Under the pieces are notes generated by a model. It ran no database searches, was not told the DNA's origin, and worked only from the letters and a program-made list of their open reading frames with translations. Source: Pseudomonas xantholysinigenes (lineage in GTDB: Bacteria; Pseudomonadota; Gammaproteobacteria; Pseudomonadales; Pseudomonadaceae). From it: 64,000 bases of DNA. The translations under genes and the position numbers were made by a program. This document shows positions 16,637 to 25,899 of this stretch, piece by piece. The stretch spans positions 2,733,501-2,797,500 of the forward strand of contig NZ_CP077095.1 in assembly GCF_014268885.2 (NCBI RefSeq), given 5' to 3'. Each line of letters begins with the position of its first letter. Within the stretch, counting starts at the first letter, position 1.

Positions 16637-17935
16637 TCAACGGCGGCCGTTGAAGAAGCCCGACAGCTGATGCACGGTCTTGCCGGCGGTCAGCAGCAGC
16701 GGGCGGATATGGTCCTTGCCGAGGATGCGCGCATGCTTGACCGAACTGATCAGGTCATAGCGGCTGGAGCCTTCACTCATGCCTTCGGCGAGGATCTTGC
16801 AAATGATGTGGCTGGGGGTGACGCCAAAGCCCGAATAACCCTGCACGTAGAAGGCATTGGGGCGATCGCTCAAGGTGCCGATCTGCGGGAACAGGTTGGC
16901 GCTGGTAGCCATCGGCCCGCCCCAGGCGAGGTCGATGCGCACGTCCTTGAGGTAGGGGAAGATCTTCAGCATCAGGTTGCGGTTCCAGGCCTTCAGGTCC
17001 TTGGGAATATGCTCGACGAAGGGCGTGGCGGCACCGAACAGCAGGCGGTTCTCGCGGGTCACCCGGTAGTAGTCGATGACTGGGCGGATGTCGCTGTAGG
17101 CGCCACGGATCGGGCTGATGCGCTGGATCAGTTCGTCCGACAGTGGCTCGGTCATCAGTTGGAAGGCATAGGTGTTGACGGTGCGCGCGTGCAACTCGGG
17201 CTCGAGCTTGTTGAGGAAGCTGTCACAGGCCCACAGCAACTTGCCGGCCTTGACCGAGCCGCGCCCGGTGCGCACGGTGATGCGTTCGCCATAGTGCACT
17301 TGCAGCGCCGGGCTGTGCTCGAAGATCCGCGCGCCGTGGCTGACCAGGGCCTGGGCTTCGCCCAGCAGCAGGTTCAGCGAATGCACATGTCCGCCGCCCA
17401 TGTGCAGCAGCGCGCTGCTGTAGGCGTCGGAGCCGATGATCTGCTTGACCTCCGAGCCGCCGAGAAAACGAATCTCATCCTTGTTGTTGATCGCCTTGAA
17501 GTCCTTTTCCCAGGCTCGCAAGGTTTTTTCCTGGCGAGCGTTGAAGCCCATGTAGCCGTAGCCATGGCAGAAATCGGCGTCGATGGCGTAGCGGGCGATA
17601 CGCTCCTTGATGATGCCGGCGCCCAGCTCGCTGATCTCGAAGATTTCGCGCAGGCCTTTTTCGCCGACGCTGCTCTTGATCTTCTCCAGGTCGTGGCCGA
17701 TGCCGGCCATGATCTGTCCGCCGTTGCGTCCGGTGCCGCCGAAGCCCAGGTAGCGGGCTTCGAGCACGACGACGTTGGTGATGCCTTTTTCGGCCAGTTC
17801 CAGGGCGGTGTTGATGCCCGAGAAGCCACCGCCGATAACCACCACATCGGCATCGATGTCGCTTTCCAGGGTCGGGAAGCTGAGGTTGTACTTCTTGGTC
17901 GCGGTGTAATAGGTGGGCGTTTCGATGTTGATCAT
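16637..17935 (-). CDS. FAD-dependent oxidoreductase, PuuB/DadA-like amine oxidase family
   Basis: The 432-residue protein has an N-terminal FAD-binding Rossmann motif (VVVIGGGFSGINTALELAEKG, about residues 30-50), then GGTGRNGGQIMAG, and a C-terminal FAD contact in VQGYSGFGVTPSHI. This is the DAO family pattern of gamma-glutamylputrescine oxidase (PuuB) and related enzymes that oxidise C-N bonds of amines or amino acids. It is cytoplasmic. It precedes the cupin gene on the same strand. No puu ligase or aminotransferase gene is nearby, so the amine substrate is unclear. Confidence 0.85.
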   Translation of the reverse strand: MINIETPTYYTATKKYNLSFPTLESDIDADVVVIGGGFSGINTALELAEKGITNVVVLEARYLGFGGTGRNGGQIMAGIGHDLEKIKSSVGEKGLREIFEISELGAGIIKERIARYAIDADFCHGYGYMGFNARQEKTLRAWEKDFKAINNKDEIRFLGGSEVKQIIGSDAYSSALLHMGGGHVHSLNLLLGEAQALVSHGARIFEHSPALQVHYGERITVRTGRGSVKAGKLLWACDSFLNKLEPELHARTVNTYAFQLMTEPLSDELIQRISPIRGAYSDIRPVIDYYRVTRENRLLFGAATPFVEHIPKDLKAWNRNLMLKIFPYLKDVRIDLAWGGPMATSANLFPQIGTLSDRPNAFYVQGYSGFGVTPSHIICKILAEGMSEGSSRYDLISSVKHARILGKDHIRPLLLTAGKTVHQLSGFFNGRR

Positions 17936-18099
17936 GGCGCAGCCTGGACAGTTGGAATTGTTGGAAAGCAGGGCTTGCACAAGCGCTGGCTGTGACCGGC
18001 ATTGAGCGCCTAACGGTAGGTAGGTGTCTTGCCTGTGGCTGCCAGGATTTTGATCGAGGGTGCCAGCCCAGGTTTGGCTGGAGCAGGCGAAAACGGCAA

Positions 18100-18130
18100 A
18101 TGCCTGAACCTCGAGCAAAGGTTCAGGCAT
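18100..18130. terminator. 12-bp hairpin between the FNT and FAD-oxidoreductase genes
   Basis: ATGCCTGAACCT pairs perfectly with AGGTTCAGGCAT across a seven-base loop. It lies 66-96 bases downstream of the formate/nitrite channel stop, on the strand side of its transcript. It has no clear U-run, so it may be a weak terminator or an mRNA-end hairpin. Confidence 0.4.
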
Positions 18131-18195
18131 CATGCGCCTCGTGAAGATGTTAAGTAAATCGCAAGCGGGGGCGATTCACTGCAAAAGAAGGGGGG

Positions 18196-18984
18196 TTACT
18201 GCACGGCTTGCTGTTTAGCCGCAGGCTCGCCGTAGGAAACGTAATAGGCCAGGCCGACGAAGATCGCGCCGCCCACCGCGTTGCCGAGGAACACCGCCAG
18301 CAGGTTGTGGGCGACCTGCGCCCAGTCCAGGTAGCCGGCGAAGATTGCCGCTGGAAGCAGGAACATGTTGGCCACCACGTGCTGGAAGCCGATGGCGACG
18401 AACGCCATGATCGGGAACCAGATGCCCAGGATCTTGCCACTCATCTCACGGCTGGCATACGACAGCCAGACCGCCAGGCACACCAGCCAGTTGCAGCCGA
18501 TGCCGGAGACGAAGGCGTGGACGAAGTCGGCGCTGGCCTTGCTGGTGGCGGCGGCGAGGATTTTACCCAGGTAGGGGCCTTCGGTGAGGCCGAGCAGGTG
18601 GCCGAAGCACCAGGCGACGAACAGCGCGCCCATCAGGTTGGCGAAAGTCACCAGCAACCAGTTGCGTGCTACCGCACCGAGGCCGATGCGCCGGGCGAAC
18701 ATCGCCAGTGGCAGGCTCATCATGTTGCCGGTCAGTAGTTCACCGCCGGCCAGGATCACCAGGATCAAGCCGATCGGGAACACCGCTGCGCCCAGCAGGT
18801 TGCCGAACGACGCCCACTGCGCGGGGATCATCGTGCTGACATGGATCGCCAGGAGGAACCCCAGCGAAATGAACGCGCCGGCGAGGAAGCCGAGGATCAG
18901 CGTGGCGCGGGTGGGCAGGTGGGCTTTCTTCACGCCAGCTTCGATAACGAGCTCGGTGATCTGGGACGGGGCAATGACGGACAT
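18196..18984 (-). CDS. Formate/nitrite transporter (FNT) family channel
   Basis: This 262-residue protein has six membrane segments and FNT features such as GGELLTGNMMSLPLAMFARR and GIGCNWLVCLAVWLSYASREMSGKI. Members form pentameric channels for formate, nitrite, lactate or similar small anions. It is divergent from the second DyP peroxidase gene with a 315-base AT-richer region between. The ATG at 18984 gives MSVIAPSQITELVIEAG, as in other FNT proteins. A formate-dehydrogenase-like gene lies in the same window at 46238, so formate is a reasonable guess only. Confidence 0.88.
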   Translation of the reverse strand: MSVIAPSQITELVIEAGVKKAHLPTRATLILGFLAGAFISLGFLLAIHVSTMIPAQWASFGNLLGAAVFPIGLILVILAGGELLTGNMMSLPLAMFARRIGLGAVARNWLLVTFANLMGALFVAWCFGHLLGLTEGPYLGKILAAATSKASADFVHAFVSGIGCNWLVCLAVWLSYASREMSGKILGIWFPIMAFVAIGFQHVVANMFLLPAAIFAGYLDWAQVAHNLLAVFLGNAVGGAIFVGLAYYVSYGEPAAKQQAVQ

Positions 18985-19132
18985 GTGGCAACTCGAACGC
19001 AGGCACGACGGCGGCACGGGGCCTACCGCAATACGGGGTTGAACAACTGGGGCGCTGGGAGATGGAGCGAAGGGCAGGGCAACGGCAATCTCTGAAGCAA
19101 CTTCGAACAGGACCGCACGTTATCTGAGGCAA

Positions 19133-19184
19133 TTTGACGCAGTCAAATCGATAGCGTGGATGAGTTGATAGATATTATCGATCA
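19133..19184. promoter_or_regulatory. Divergent FNT/DyP control region with two dyads
   Basis: Two palindromic sites lie in this AT-richer stretch. TTTGACGCAGTCAAA at 19133-19147 is a 6+3+6 inverted repeat, and TGATAGATATTATCGATCA at 19166-19184 is an imperfect 19-bp dyad. Both resemble, but do not match, an ANR/FNR box (TTGAT-N4-ATCAA). The rest of the 315-base gap (18985-19299) shows no gene. Confidence 0.45.
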
Positions 19185-19299
19185 CGCACTTTCGTGATAA
19201 CCAAGTGTGCTATACCACACGGGCTGTCATGGTATTCAATTAGTTGAATGCAACGCAATAATCCGAAGTTCCCCACTCTTCACGCGAGGTATGAATACC

Positions 19300-20238
19300 A
19301 TGGATGTCCAAGACATCGAATCCCAATCCGTCGACAGCCCGGTGACCCGCAGCGCGATCTTCCTGGTGGCCACGCTGCACCCTGGCGAGCCGGCCCGGGA
19401 GCAGGTGCGGGCCTTGTGCGGTGACTTGGGCGGGCTGGTCCGTTCGGTGGGCAAGCGGGTGCCAACAGGCAACCTGTCGTGCGTGATCGGCTTTGCCGCC
19501 GCGGCATGGGAAGGGCTGTTCGGCGCGCCACGGCCCGCGTCGCTGCACGCCTTCCGCGAGTTCGGCAGCGGCCAGCGCAAGGCACTGGCGACACCGGGCG
19601 ATATTCTTCTGCATATTCGCGCCGAGCACATGGACCTGTGTTTCGAACTGGCCGCGCTGGTGATCAAGCGCCTGGGCGCGGCGGTGACGGTGGTCGATGA
19701 GGTTCAGGGTTTCCGTTACTTCGACATGCGCAGCATCATCGGTTTCGTCGACGGCACCGAGAACCCCGGACCACGGGAAGTGGCCAAGTTCACCCTGGTT
19801 GGCGAGGAAGATGCCAACTTCGCCGGAGGCAGTTATGTACTGGTGCAAAAGTATCTGCACGATATGACCGGTTGGGAAGCATTATCCACGGTCGAGCAGG
19901 AACATATCATCGGCCGCACCAAGCTGTCCGATATCGAACTCGATGCCGCGATAAAGCCAAGTTGCTCCCATAGTTCGCTGACGACCCTGGAAGAGGGCGG
20001 CCAGGAAATCAAGATACTGCGCGATAACATGCCCTTCGGTCGCCCCGGCGCGGGGGAGTTCGGCACCTACTTCATCGGCTACGCCCGCTCGCCGGCGCCG
20101 ATCGAACAGATGCTGGAGAACATGTTCGTCGGCAAGCCCGTGGGTAACTACGATCGCTTGCTGGACTACAGCCGGGCGGTAACTGGTGGCTTGTTCTTCG
20201 TGCCGACAGTGGACTTTCTCGAGGGGCTCGAGGACTGA
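19300..20238 (+). CDS. DyP-type heme peroxidase, class B-like
   Basis: This 312-residue protein has the DyP signature GFVDGTENP at 148-156, a candidate proximal heme His near residue 224 and Arg241 in ILRDNMPFG. It has no Tat signal and no encapsulin gene nearby. The ATG at 19300 is preferred over 19291 because AGG at 19287-19289 is ten bases before it and only one base before 19291. It is clearly diverged from the DyP at 2002, so it is probably not a recent duplicate. Class B enzymes oxidise dyes and phenolic or Mn(II) substrates with peroxide. Confidence 0.9.
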   Translation: MDVQDIESQSVDSPVTRSAIFLVATLHPGEPAREQVRALCGDLGGLVRSVGKRVPTGNLSCVIGFAAAAWEGLFGAPRPASLHAFREFGSGQRKALATPGDILLHIRAEHMDLCFELAALVIKRLGAAVTVVDEVQGFRYFDMRSIIGFVDGTENPGPREVAKFTLVGEEDANFAGGSYVLVQKYLHDMTGWEALSTVEQEHIIGRTKLSDIELDAAIKPSCSHSSLTTLEEGGQEIKILRDNMPFGRPGAGEFGTYFIGYARSPAPIEQMLENMFVGKPVGNYDRLLDYSRAVTGGLFFVPTVDFLEGLED

Positions 20239-20293
20239 GGCGTATTGAAATCCGCGGCCTGGCGGTTCATCATTCGCCACGTATTACATGTTA

Positions 20294-20307
20294 CGTACCA
20301 CGGTACG
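20294..20307. promoter_or_regulatory. Candidate operator of the KfrA-like gene
   Basis: CGTACCACGGTACG is a 6+2+6 inverted repeat ending 17 bases before the KfrA-like start. KfrA proteins repress their own promoters through inverted repeats, so autoregulation is likely. Confidence 0.5.
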
Positions 20308-20324
20308 CTAGTGCGGAGTGAATG

Positions 20325-21176
20325 ATGGCCAGGGCCGGGATCGGTAGAGCGGTAGTAGAACAAGCACGCGATGCGCTGTTGGCCCGTGGCGTACATCCTA
20401 GTATCGATGCGGTACGTATCGAACTGGGCAACACCGGCTCGAAGACCACCATCCATCGCTACCTGCGCGAACTCGGCCGGCAGCCCATGGCAGCCCTCGA
20501 AAGCACGGCTTGCCTCAGCGAGCCACTGGGCAAGCTGGTCGAACAACTGGCCAGCCAGCTGCACGCCGAGGGACAGGCGCGGGTCGAGGCCGCTGAAGCG
20601 GCGCTCAACCAGCAGCGCGAGCAGTTGCAGGCGCAACTGGCGTTGGCCCAACGTGCCTTGGCGGCCGCGCAGCAACAAAACGAAGCCCAGGCGCGGCAAC
20701 TGACGGCGGCCCAGGAACGCGTGCAGGCCGAGCAACTGCGCAGCGCCAGCCTCCAGCAGGCGCTGGGCGAAGTGCAGGTACGCCTGGCCGACAAGGACAA
20801 TCAGATCCGCTCCCTTGAAGACAAGCACCACGATGCCCGCCAAGCGCTGGAGCTGTACCGTACCCAGCGCGAGCAGGAACAGCGCCGCATCGATACCCAG
20901 GTGCGGCAGTTGCAGGGACAGTTGCAGACGTTGCAGCAGGGGGCGCTGGTCTATCAGCAGGAGTCGACCCGCTTGAACCGCGACAACGAGCGCCTGCTGG
21001 CCGAGCAACGCCAGGCCCTGGCGCAGCGGGCCACATTGGAGCAACAACTGGAGCAACGCGACGCCCAGGTGCAGGGGCTGCGGGCCATGCTCGCCCAGGC
21101 CCAGGGGGCAAGCGAGGAAATGCGCCGACGCCTGGCCGCTTGCGAGCAGGGCCCCGGCACGCTTGAGCGGCGCTGA
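20325..21176 (+). CDS. KfrA-like DNA-binding coiled-coil protein
   Basis: The first 100 residues fit the KfrA N-terminal DNA-binding domain (VVEQARDALLARGVHPSIDA, then GNTGSKTTIHRYLRELG). The remainder, about residues 85-275, is a long Gln/Glu/Ala-rich coiled coil with no other domain. KfrA was first described on IncP plasmids as a repressor with a structural role, and chromosomal relatives are common in Pseudomonas. GGAG at 20315 lies six bases before the ATG at 20325, while the ATG at 20322 would be too close. The protein is 283 residues from that start. Confidence 0.8.
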   Translation: MARAGIGRAVVEQARDALLARGVHPSIDAVRIELGNTGSKTTIHRYLRELGRQPMAALESTACLSEPLGKLVEQLASQLHAEGQARVEAAEAALNQQREQLQAQLALAQRALAAAQQQNEAQARQLTAAQERVQAEQLRSASLQQALGEVQVRLADKDNQIRSLEDKHHDARQALELYRTQREQEQRRIDTQVRQLQGQLQTLQQGALVYQQESTRLNRDNERLLAEQRQALAQRATLEQQLEQRDAQVQGLRAMLAQAQGASEEMRRRLAACEQGPGTLERR

Positions 21177-21219
21177 ACTATAGTCATGTGCGGCAAACGC
21201 TCGACGACAAGGGACTTCA

Positions 21220-22788
21220 ATGCCCAGCGCCAGGAAACAGACTGAAGACGGCCTATTCCCGGTAACCGGTGAAGGCCGCGCGGTATCGCTGTTCCGCCTG
21301 ATCCTGGGTTTCATGGCGGTGGTGATGCTCGCCTTCGTGCTGGTCGAGGGCTGGCGAATCTGGCGCGACTATCGCCAGGTCTTCATCAATGCCGAGAACG
21401 CGGTCACCAACCTGGCCCGCGCCACCGCCCAGCATGCCGAGGATGCCATTCGCCAGGTCGATGCGATCACCGCGGCGTTGGCCGAACGCGTGGAGGGCGA
21501 TGGCTTCGCCCAGGTCGACCGGCCACGCCTGCATGCGCTGCTCAAGCAGCAAGCGCAGATCATGCCGCAATTGCATGGGTTGTTCGTGTATCGCGCCGAT
21601 GGCAGCTGGATGGTCACGGACAAGGACGCGGTCCCGCCCAACGCCAACAACGCCGACCGTGACTATTTCATCTATCACCGCACCCACAGCGACCGTGGCG
21701 TGCGCATCGGCTCGGTGGTGCGCAGCCGCTCCACCGGCGACCTGATCATTCCCATCTCGCGGCGCCTGGACAACCCCGACGGCAGCTTTGCCGGCGTGTT
21801 GCTGGGGACCATCAAGGTCGACTGGTTCGTGCGCTACTACGGCGACTTCAAGATCGACGAGCGCGGTGCCCTGGTCCTGGCCAAGCGTGACGGCACCATT
21901 CTCGTGCGCCGCCCGTTCGTCGAGCAGGTGATTGGCCGCAGCCTGGCGGCCAGCGACATCTTTCGCAAGTACCTGCCTTACGCCAGCGAGGGCGTGGCCG
22001 AGGCCGTGGCGGTGGTCGACGGCACGCCGCGGCTGTATGGGTTCCGGGCGTTGTCGAGTTACCCGCTGGTGGTGGAGGCGGGGTTGTCGCGCGAATCGAT
22101 CATCGCTCCCTGGCGCCACGACATGATCAAGTCGGTGCTGGTGCTCGTACTGGTGCTGGTCGGTCTGTGCGGTTTTGGCTGGATCGTCCTGCGCCAGTTG
22201 CGCGAGCGCATTGTCATCGAGCGTGCCTTGCACCAGGCGCACCAGACCCTCAAGGCCCTGGCGCTGACCGACAGCCTGACCGGCCTGGGCAATCGCCGGC
22301 GCCTCGATGCGGTGCTGGAGCCGGAAATCCGCCGGGCGCGGCGCCAGGGTTATGCCTTGGCGCTGGTGATGCTCGACCTGGATTACTTCAAGGCCTATAA
22401 CGACCGCTACGGCCACCCGGCCGGTGATCAGTGCCTGCGCCGGCTGGGCGAGGTGCTGCGCCAGGCACTCAAGCGTCCTGGAGACCTGGCGGTGCGCTAC
22501 GGTGGCGAGGAATTCACCCTGCTGCTGCCCAACACCGATGCCCAGGGTGCCAGCCAGATCGTGCAGGAGATTCTCCTGTTGCTGCGCCGCCAGGGCATGG
22601 CCCATGCCGGCAGCCCGGTGGGCCTGGTCTCGGCCAGCGCGGGGATCGCAGTGGGGATGCCGAGCGTGGAGGAGGTGACGCCGGAGAACCTGATGGCGGC
22701 GGCGGACCGGGCGCTTTACCAGGCCAAGCGCCAAGGCCGTGATCGGTATTGCCTGGCGACGGGGATGGAGGCGGGGACCCCATCTTGA
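21220..22788 (+). CDS. Diguanylate cyclase with periplasmic sensor domain
   Basis: The 522-residue membrane protein has a first membrane helix at about 24-43, a periplasmic dCACHE-like sensor (about 45-300, containing DGSWMVTDKD and DRDYFIYHRTH), a second helix at about 303-325, and a GGDEF domain from about 347. The active site GGEEF is at 428-432. The inhibitory site RPGD at 419-422 is intact, so product feedback is expected. It should make cyclic di-GMP in response to a small periplasmic ligand. It is a single gene, 43 bases after the KfrA-like gene. Confidence 0.9.
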   Translation: MPSARKQTEDGLFPVTGEGRAVSLFRLILGFMAVVMLAFVLVEGWRIWRDYRQVFINAENAVTNLARATAQHAEDAIRQVDAITAALAERVEGDGFAQVDRPRLHALLKQQAQIMPQLHGLFVYRADGSWMVTDKDAVPPNANNADRDYFIYHRTHSDRGVRIGSVVRSRSTGDLIIPISRRLDNPDGSFAGVLLGTIKVDWFVRYYGDFKIDERGALVLAKRDGTILVRRPFVEQVIGRSLAASDIFRKYLPYASEGVAEAVAVVDGTPRLYGFRALSSYPLVVEAGLSRESIIAPWRHDMIKSVLVLVLVLVGLCGFGWIVLRQLRERIVIERALHQAHQTLKALALTDSLTGLGNRRRLDAVLEPEIRRARRQGYALALVMLDLDYFKAYNDRYGHPAGDQCLRRLGEVLRQALKRPGDLAVRYGGEEFTLLLPNTDAQGASQIVQEILLLLRRQGMAHAGSPVGLVSASAGIAVGMPSVEEVTPENLMAAADRALYQAKRQGRDRYCLATGMEAGTPS

Positions 22789-22833
22789 GGCCCAGCCCTT
22801 TCAAGGTGTTGAGAATTGGCGTCCGACTTAGAC

Positions 22834-22976
22834 TTGCCGGGGTCGCTTTGCGACCCTTTCCGACCGGTCCGACGCCTCGGCAAGGCTGCTCCTATAGGTG
22901 ACCGTGCCGTCCTGTAGGAGCGACCTTGCCGAGGCGTCGGACCGGTCGGAAAGGGCTGCAACGCAGCCCCGGCAAT
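22834..22976. repeat. Large inverted repeat between convergent genes
   Basis: Two arms of about 60 bases face each other, sharing TTTCCGACCGGTCCGACGCC and an adjoining CTCGGCAAGG stretch in inverted order. The arms also carry different inner hairpins (GGGGTCGCTTTGCGACCC on the left, GGGCTGCAACGCAGCCC on the right). It fills the gap between the diguanylate cyclase and ribonuclease Z genes, both of which end here, so it probably acts as a two-way terminator. Confidence 0.8.
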
Positions 22977-23008
22977 CTTGAATTGAAGCGGCCATATCCG
23001 AGCCAACC

Positions 23009-23968
23009 TCAATCCACTTCGACCAACACACCATCACGCCCCAACCGATACCTTCGCAGATCCCGCGCCAGGGTCAGGTGCCCACGGTAATGCGCCCGAG
23101 CCTCCTCGCGTACCTCCTCGATCGAACCACCACGCCCACCCTTGTCCTGGTAGCGGGCGCTGAAGTGCGTAAGCACCAGGTTCCTCACCCCGGCCATCTC
23201 GGCAAAGCGCGCCACCGCAGCCGCGGTGCTATGGCCGAAACTGCCCTGGGCACGCTCGATCACCGGCTGGGTGAACGTCGCCTCATGAACCAGCACATCG
23301 ACATCTCGCGCCAACTCGCCCAGCAGTTCCGGGCGGTCGTTGTCGCCACAAACGATGATCCGCTGCACCGCGCGCGTGGCCAGCAGGTACTGCCGTGGGT
23401 CGAGCACGCGCCCCTGGTACTCGACGGCCTGGCCGTGGGCCAGTTGCCCCCACAGCGGCCCTGGCGCAATGCCGTCGGCGCGCAGCCGGTCGGTATCCAG
23501 GCGCGGTTGCGGGTCGCTTTCCTCAAACACATAGCCCCACGACGGCACCCGGTGCGACAGCGTCAAGGCGCCGACCTGCACATTGTCGAAGCTCATCCCG
23601 GCAAAGCTCTCGATATCTGCGAACTGCAATTCGAACGGCAGGTAGCTTTCACTGACCGCCAGGCTCTGCCGGACCCATGCCTGCAAGGCGTGGGGCACGA
23701 CCAGCGGCAATGGCTCCTGGCGCCCGGACATGCCGGCGCTGGCCAGCAACCCCGGCAGGCCGAAGCAATGATCACCATGCACATGGGTAATGAAGATGGC
23801 GCGCAGGTCGCGCAGCGACAGCGGGCTGTGCAGCAACTGGTGCTGGGTGCCCTCGCCGCAATCGACCAGGTACCAGCCCTTGCCGCTGGTCTCGATGACT
23901 GCCGTGGCGCTGACGTTGCGGGCCTTGGTCGGGACCCCGGAAGAGGTGCCGAGAAACTGCAGGTCCAT
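23009..23968 (-). CDS. rnz: Ribonuclease Z
   Basis: The 319-residue metallo-beta-lactamase protein opens [18 protein letters not shown] and has the zinc motif THVHGDH at 61-67. Later metal ligands lie in ATFTQP and the C-terminal LTHFSARY. This is tRNase Z, which trims tRNA 3' ends. A longer frame extends upstream, but the ATG at 23968 matches the usual family start. Confidence 0.92.
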   Translation of the reverse strand: MDLQFLGTSSGVPTKARNVSATAVIETSGKGWYLVDCGEGTQHQLLHSPLSLRDLRAIFITHVHGDHCFGLPGLLASAGMSGRQEPLPLVVPHALQAWVRQSLAVSESYLPFELQFADIESFAGMSFDNVQVGALTLSHRVPSWGYVFEESDPQPRLDTDRLRADGIAPGPLWGQLAHGQAVEYQGRVLDPRQYLLATRAVQRIIVCGDNDRPELLGELARDVDVLVHEATFTQPVIERAQGSFGHSTAAAVARFAEMAGVRNLVLTHFSARYQDKGGRGGSIEEVREEARAHYRGHLTLARDLRRYRLGRDGVLVEVD

Positions 23969-24104
23969 TGCCTGGCTCCTTGAACGAAGTGACGGCCCCG
24001 CACGTCGGGGCGCGCGGAGGCTAGCACGGCGGCGTGGCACTGTCATTGAACGGTCATCGGCACCGCCCTATGATCATCCCTCGTCCTGCCGCGAGGGCCT
24101 TGCG

Positions 24105-25121
24105 CTGCCATCCGCCTATCCCCAGCCTCATCACGAGGCAGACCTGCACGGCTTGCTCTACGGCTTCGTCTTCCACCCCGGCGAGGCTGGCCGGGAAATC
24201 GACTCGGCCCAGGCCATGGCCTATTTGCAGGCGCCAGTAGGCGAGGAATTCCTCTGGCTGCACCTGAACCTGGCCCACGCCGCCTGCGAGCGCTGGATGA
24301 AAGGGCACCTGGACCTGCCGGACACCTTCTTCGAGACCCTGCGCGAGGGCTCGCGGTCCACCCGCATCGAGCATACCGACTCAGCATTGCTGGCAGTGGT
24401 CAACGACGTGGTGTTCAGTTTTGGCCTGGTGTCATCCGACGTGTCCACGTTGTGGGCCTGCGCACGCAGCCGCCTGCTGGTCAGCGCGCGCCTGCAACCG
24501 CTGCATTCGGTGGATGAGCTGCGCTCGTCGGTCAAGCGCGGCGAGCGCTTCGGCTCGACCGTGGAGTTGCTGGTGCACCTGGTGCGCGACCAGGGTGACC
24601 TGCTGACCCAGGTGGTGCGCGAGACCACGCTGAAGGTGGACCGTATCGAGGACCAGCTACTGTCGCTGCGCCTGTCCGACAACCGCGCCGAGCTCAGCAG
24701 CCTGCGCCGGGTGCTGGTGCGCTTGCAGCGGCTGCTGGCCCTGGAGCCAGGTTCGCTGCTGCGCCTGCTCAACCGCCCGCCACCATGGTTGCGCGAGCAG
24801 GATATTCATCAATTGCGCGCTTCCACCGAGGAGTTCTCGGTGATCATCAACGACCTCACCAGCCTGGTCGAGCGGATCAAGCTGTTGCAGGAAGAAATCG
24901 CCGCCAAACTCACCGAGGAAAACAACCGCACGCTGTTTACCCTGACCGTGGTCACGGTGCTGGCGTTGCCGATCAACATCATTGCCGGCTTCTTCGGCAT
25001 GAACGTCGGCGGCGTGCCGCTGGCCGACGACCCTCACGGTTTCTGGGTGCTGGTCGCGCTGGTGGCGACCTTCACGGTGATCGCAGGGCGCTGGGCATTT
25101 CGCAAACGTGGCGACTACTGA
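24105..25121 (+). CDS. CorA-family metal ion transporter, ZntB-like
   Basis: The coding frame contains a CorA cytoplasmic domain and two C-terminal membrane helices joined by the family motif FFGMNVGG, so it should move zinc or magnesium. Family similarity begins at HGLLYGFVFHPGEAG. There is no ATG in frame near this point: the first in-frame ATG (24216) would cut off about 20 conserved residues. The CTG at 24105 has GAGGG about eight bases before it and gives a natural N-terminus; a TTG at 24153 is the alternative. Its last 50 bases overlap the convergent PAP2 gene. Confidence 0.8.
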   Translation: MPSAYPQPHHEADLHGLLYGFVFHPGEAGREIDSAQAMAYLQAPVGEEFLWLHLNLAHAACERWMKGHLDLPDTFFETLREGSRSTRIEHTDSALLAVVNDVVFSFGLVSSDVSTLWACARSRLLVSARLQPLHSVDELRSSVKRGERFGSTVELLVHLVRDQGDLLTQVVRETTLKVDRIEDQLLSLRLSDNRAELSSLRRVLVRLQRLLALEPGSLLRLLNRPPPWLREQDIHQLRASTEEFSVIINDLTSLVERIKLLQEEIAAKLTEENNRTLFTLTVVTVLALPINIIAGFFGMNVGGVPLADDPHGFWVLVALVATFTVIAGRWAFRKRGDY

Positions 25122-25899
25122 GCCATTGCCGCGCCGGCGCCTGCAACGCCGGTCGGCCATAGCACAGCAGCGCGGTCGTCCAGCAGCACAGCCAGACGAC
25201 CAGGCCAGCCCAGAAGGTATGCGACATGTAGTGCCAACCCTGCAGCACACGGGTGCTGCCGTAGACCAGGCCCAGCAGCAGGATCGCGACCAGCAGCGCG
25301 CGGGCATGTGCCCAGCGATGGCGACGGGCGACGAAATACAGGGCCAGCAGGGTGAAGCCACTGGAGGCATGGCCGCCGGGCCAGCAGCGACCGGGGCCGG
25401 CTTTGTCCCACCAGCTGAACTGCTCGAACCATTCAAGGTGCGCTTGGCTGCCGCCATACAGTGTGGTCTCGACCGGGCAGTACACCCCGGTATGACTCTT
25501 GAGGTAGTGAATGGCCGTGGTCGACAGGGCAAAGGCCACCACCACGTAGCAGAAGTCTCGTCGATGGTGCTGGGTGAAACGCAGCCAGCGCGCCACGCCC
25601 GCACGCTCGAGTAGCTGCACGCTGGGCCGATGACGGCGCGCCAGCGGCCAGGCGAAGGAGAGCAGGGCGCCGATCACGGCCAGCTCGCCGGTCCAGTTCG
25701 GCAGGATGCGCGGCCATTTGTGCGTGAGCTTTTCGAACCAGGTGTTGTGCTGCAGGACGAACTGGCCGCTGGCCGGCTCGTACAGTGCATTGCTGATCCA
25801 GCGATCCAACGTGGTCAGGTCGAACAAGACGAACACCACGCCCGCCAGAAGCAGTGGCAACCCGAGGTTGTACAGGTAGAAGCGCGCTCGCTGGCTCAT
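25072..25899 (-). CDS. PAP2-family membrane phosphatase
   Basis: This 275-residue membrane protein has PAP2 motifs: HTGVYCPVE (motif 1 region), GGHASSGF (motif 2) and STRVLQGWHYMSH (motif 3). In motif 3 the final Asp of the usual Arg-x5-His-x3-Asp is His, a form I associate with a subfamily near lipid A genes. It probably dephosphorylates lipid A or an undecaprenyl-type lipid at the periplasmic face. It overlaps the phosphatase gene before it by four bases and the convergent CorA gene by 50 bases. Confidence 0.82.
   Translation of the reverse strand: MSQRARFYLYNLGLPLLLAGVVFVLFDLTTLDRWISNALYEPASGQFVLQHNTWFEKLTHKWPRILPNWTGELAVIGALLSFAWPLARRHRPSVQLLERAGVARWLRFTQHHRRDFCYVVVAFALSTTAIHYLKSHTGVYCPVETTLYGGSQAHLEWFEQFSWWDKAGPGRCWPGGHASSGFTLLALYFVARRHRWAHARALLVAILLLGLVYGSTRVLQGWHYMSHTFWAGLVVWLCCWTTALLCYGRPALQAPARQWLSSRHVCEMPSALRSP

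Noticed and set aside
16238..17995. A 585-residue plus-strand open frame over the FAD oxidoreductase and cupin
   Set aside because: Both minus-strand genes have clear family motifs; this frame has none.
19133..19147. An exact ANR/FNR box in the FNT-DyP gap
   Set aside because: The two halves are TTGAC and GTCAA with a three-base spacer, while ANR/FNR needs TTGAT-N4-ATCAA. It is reported only as a dyad.
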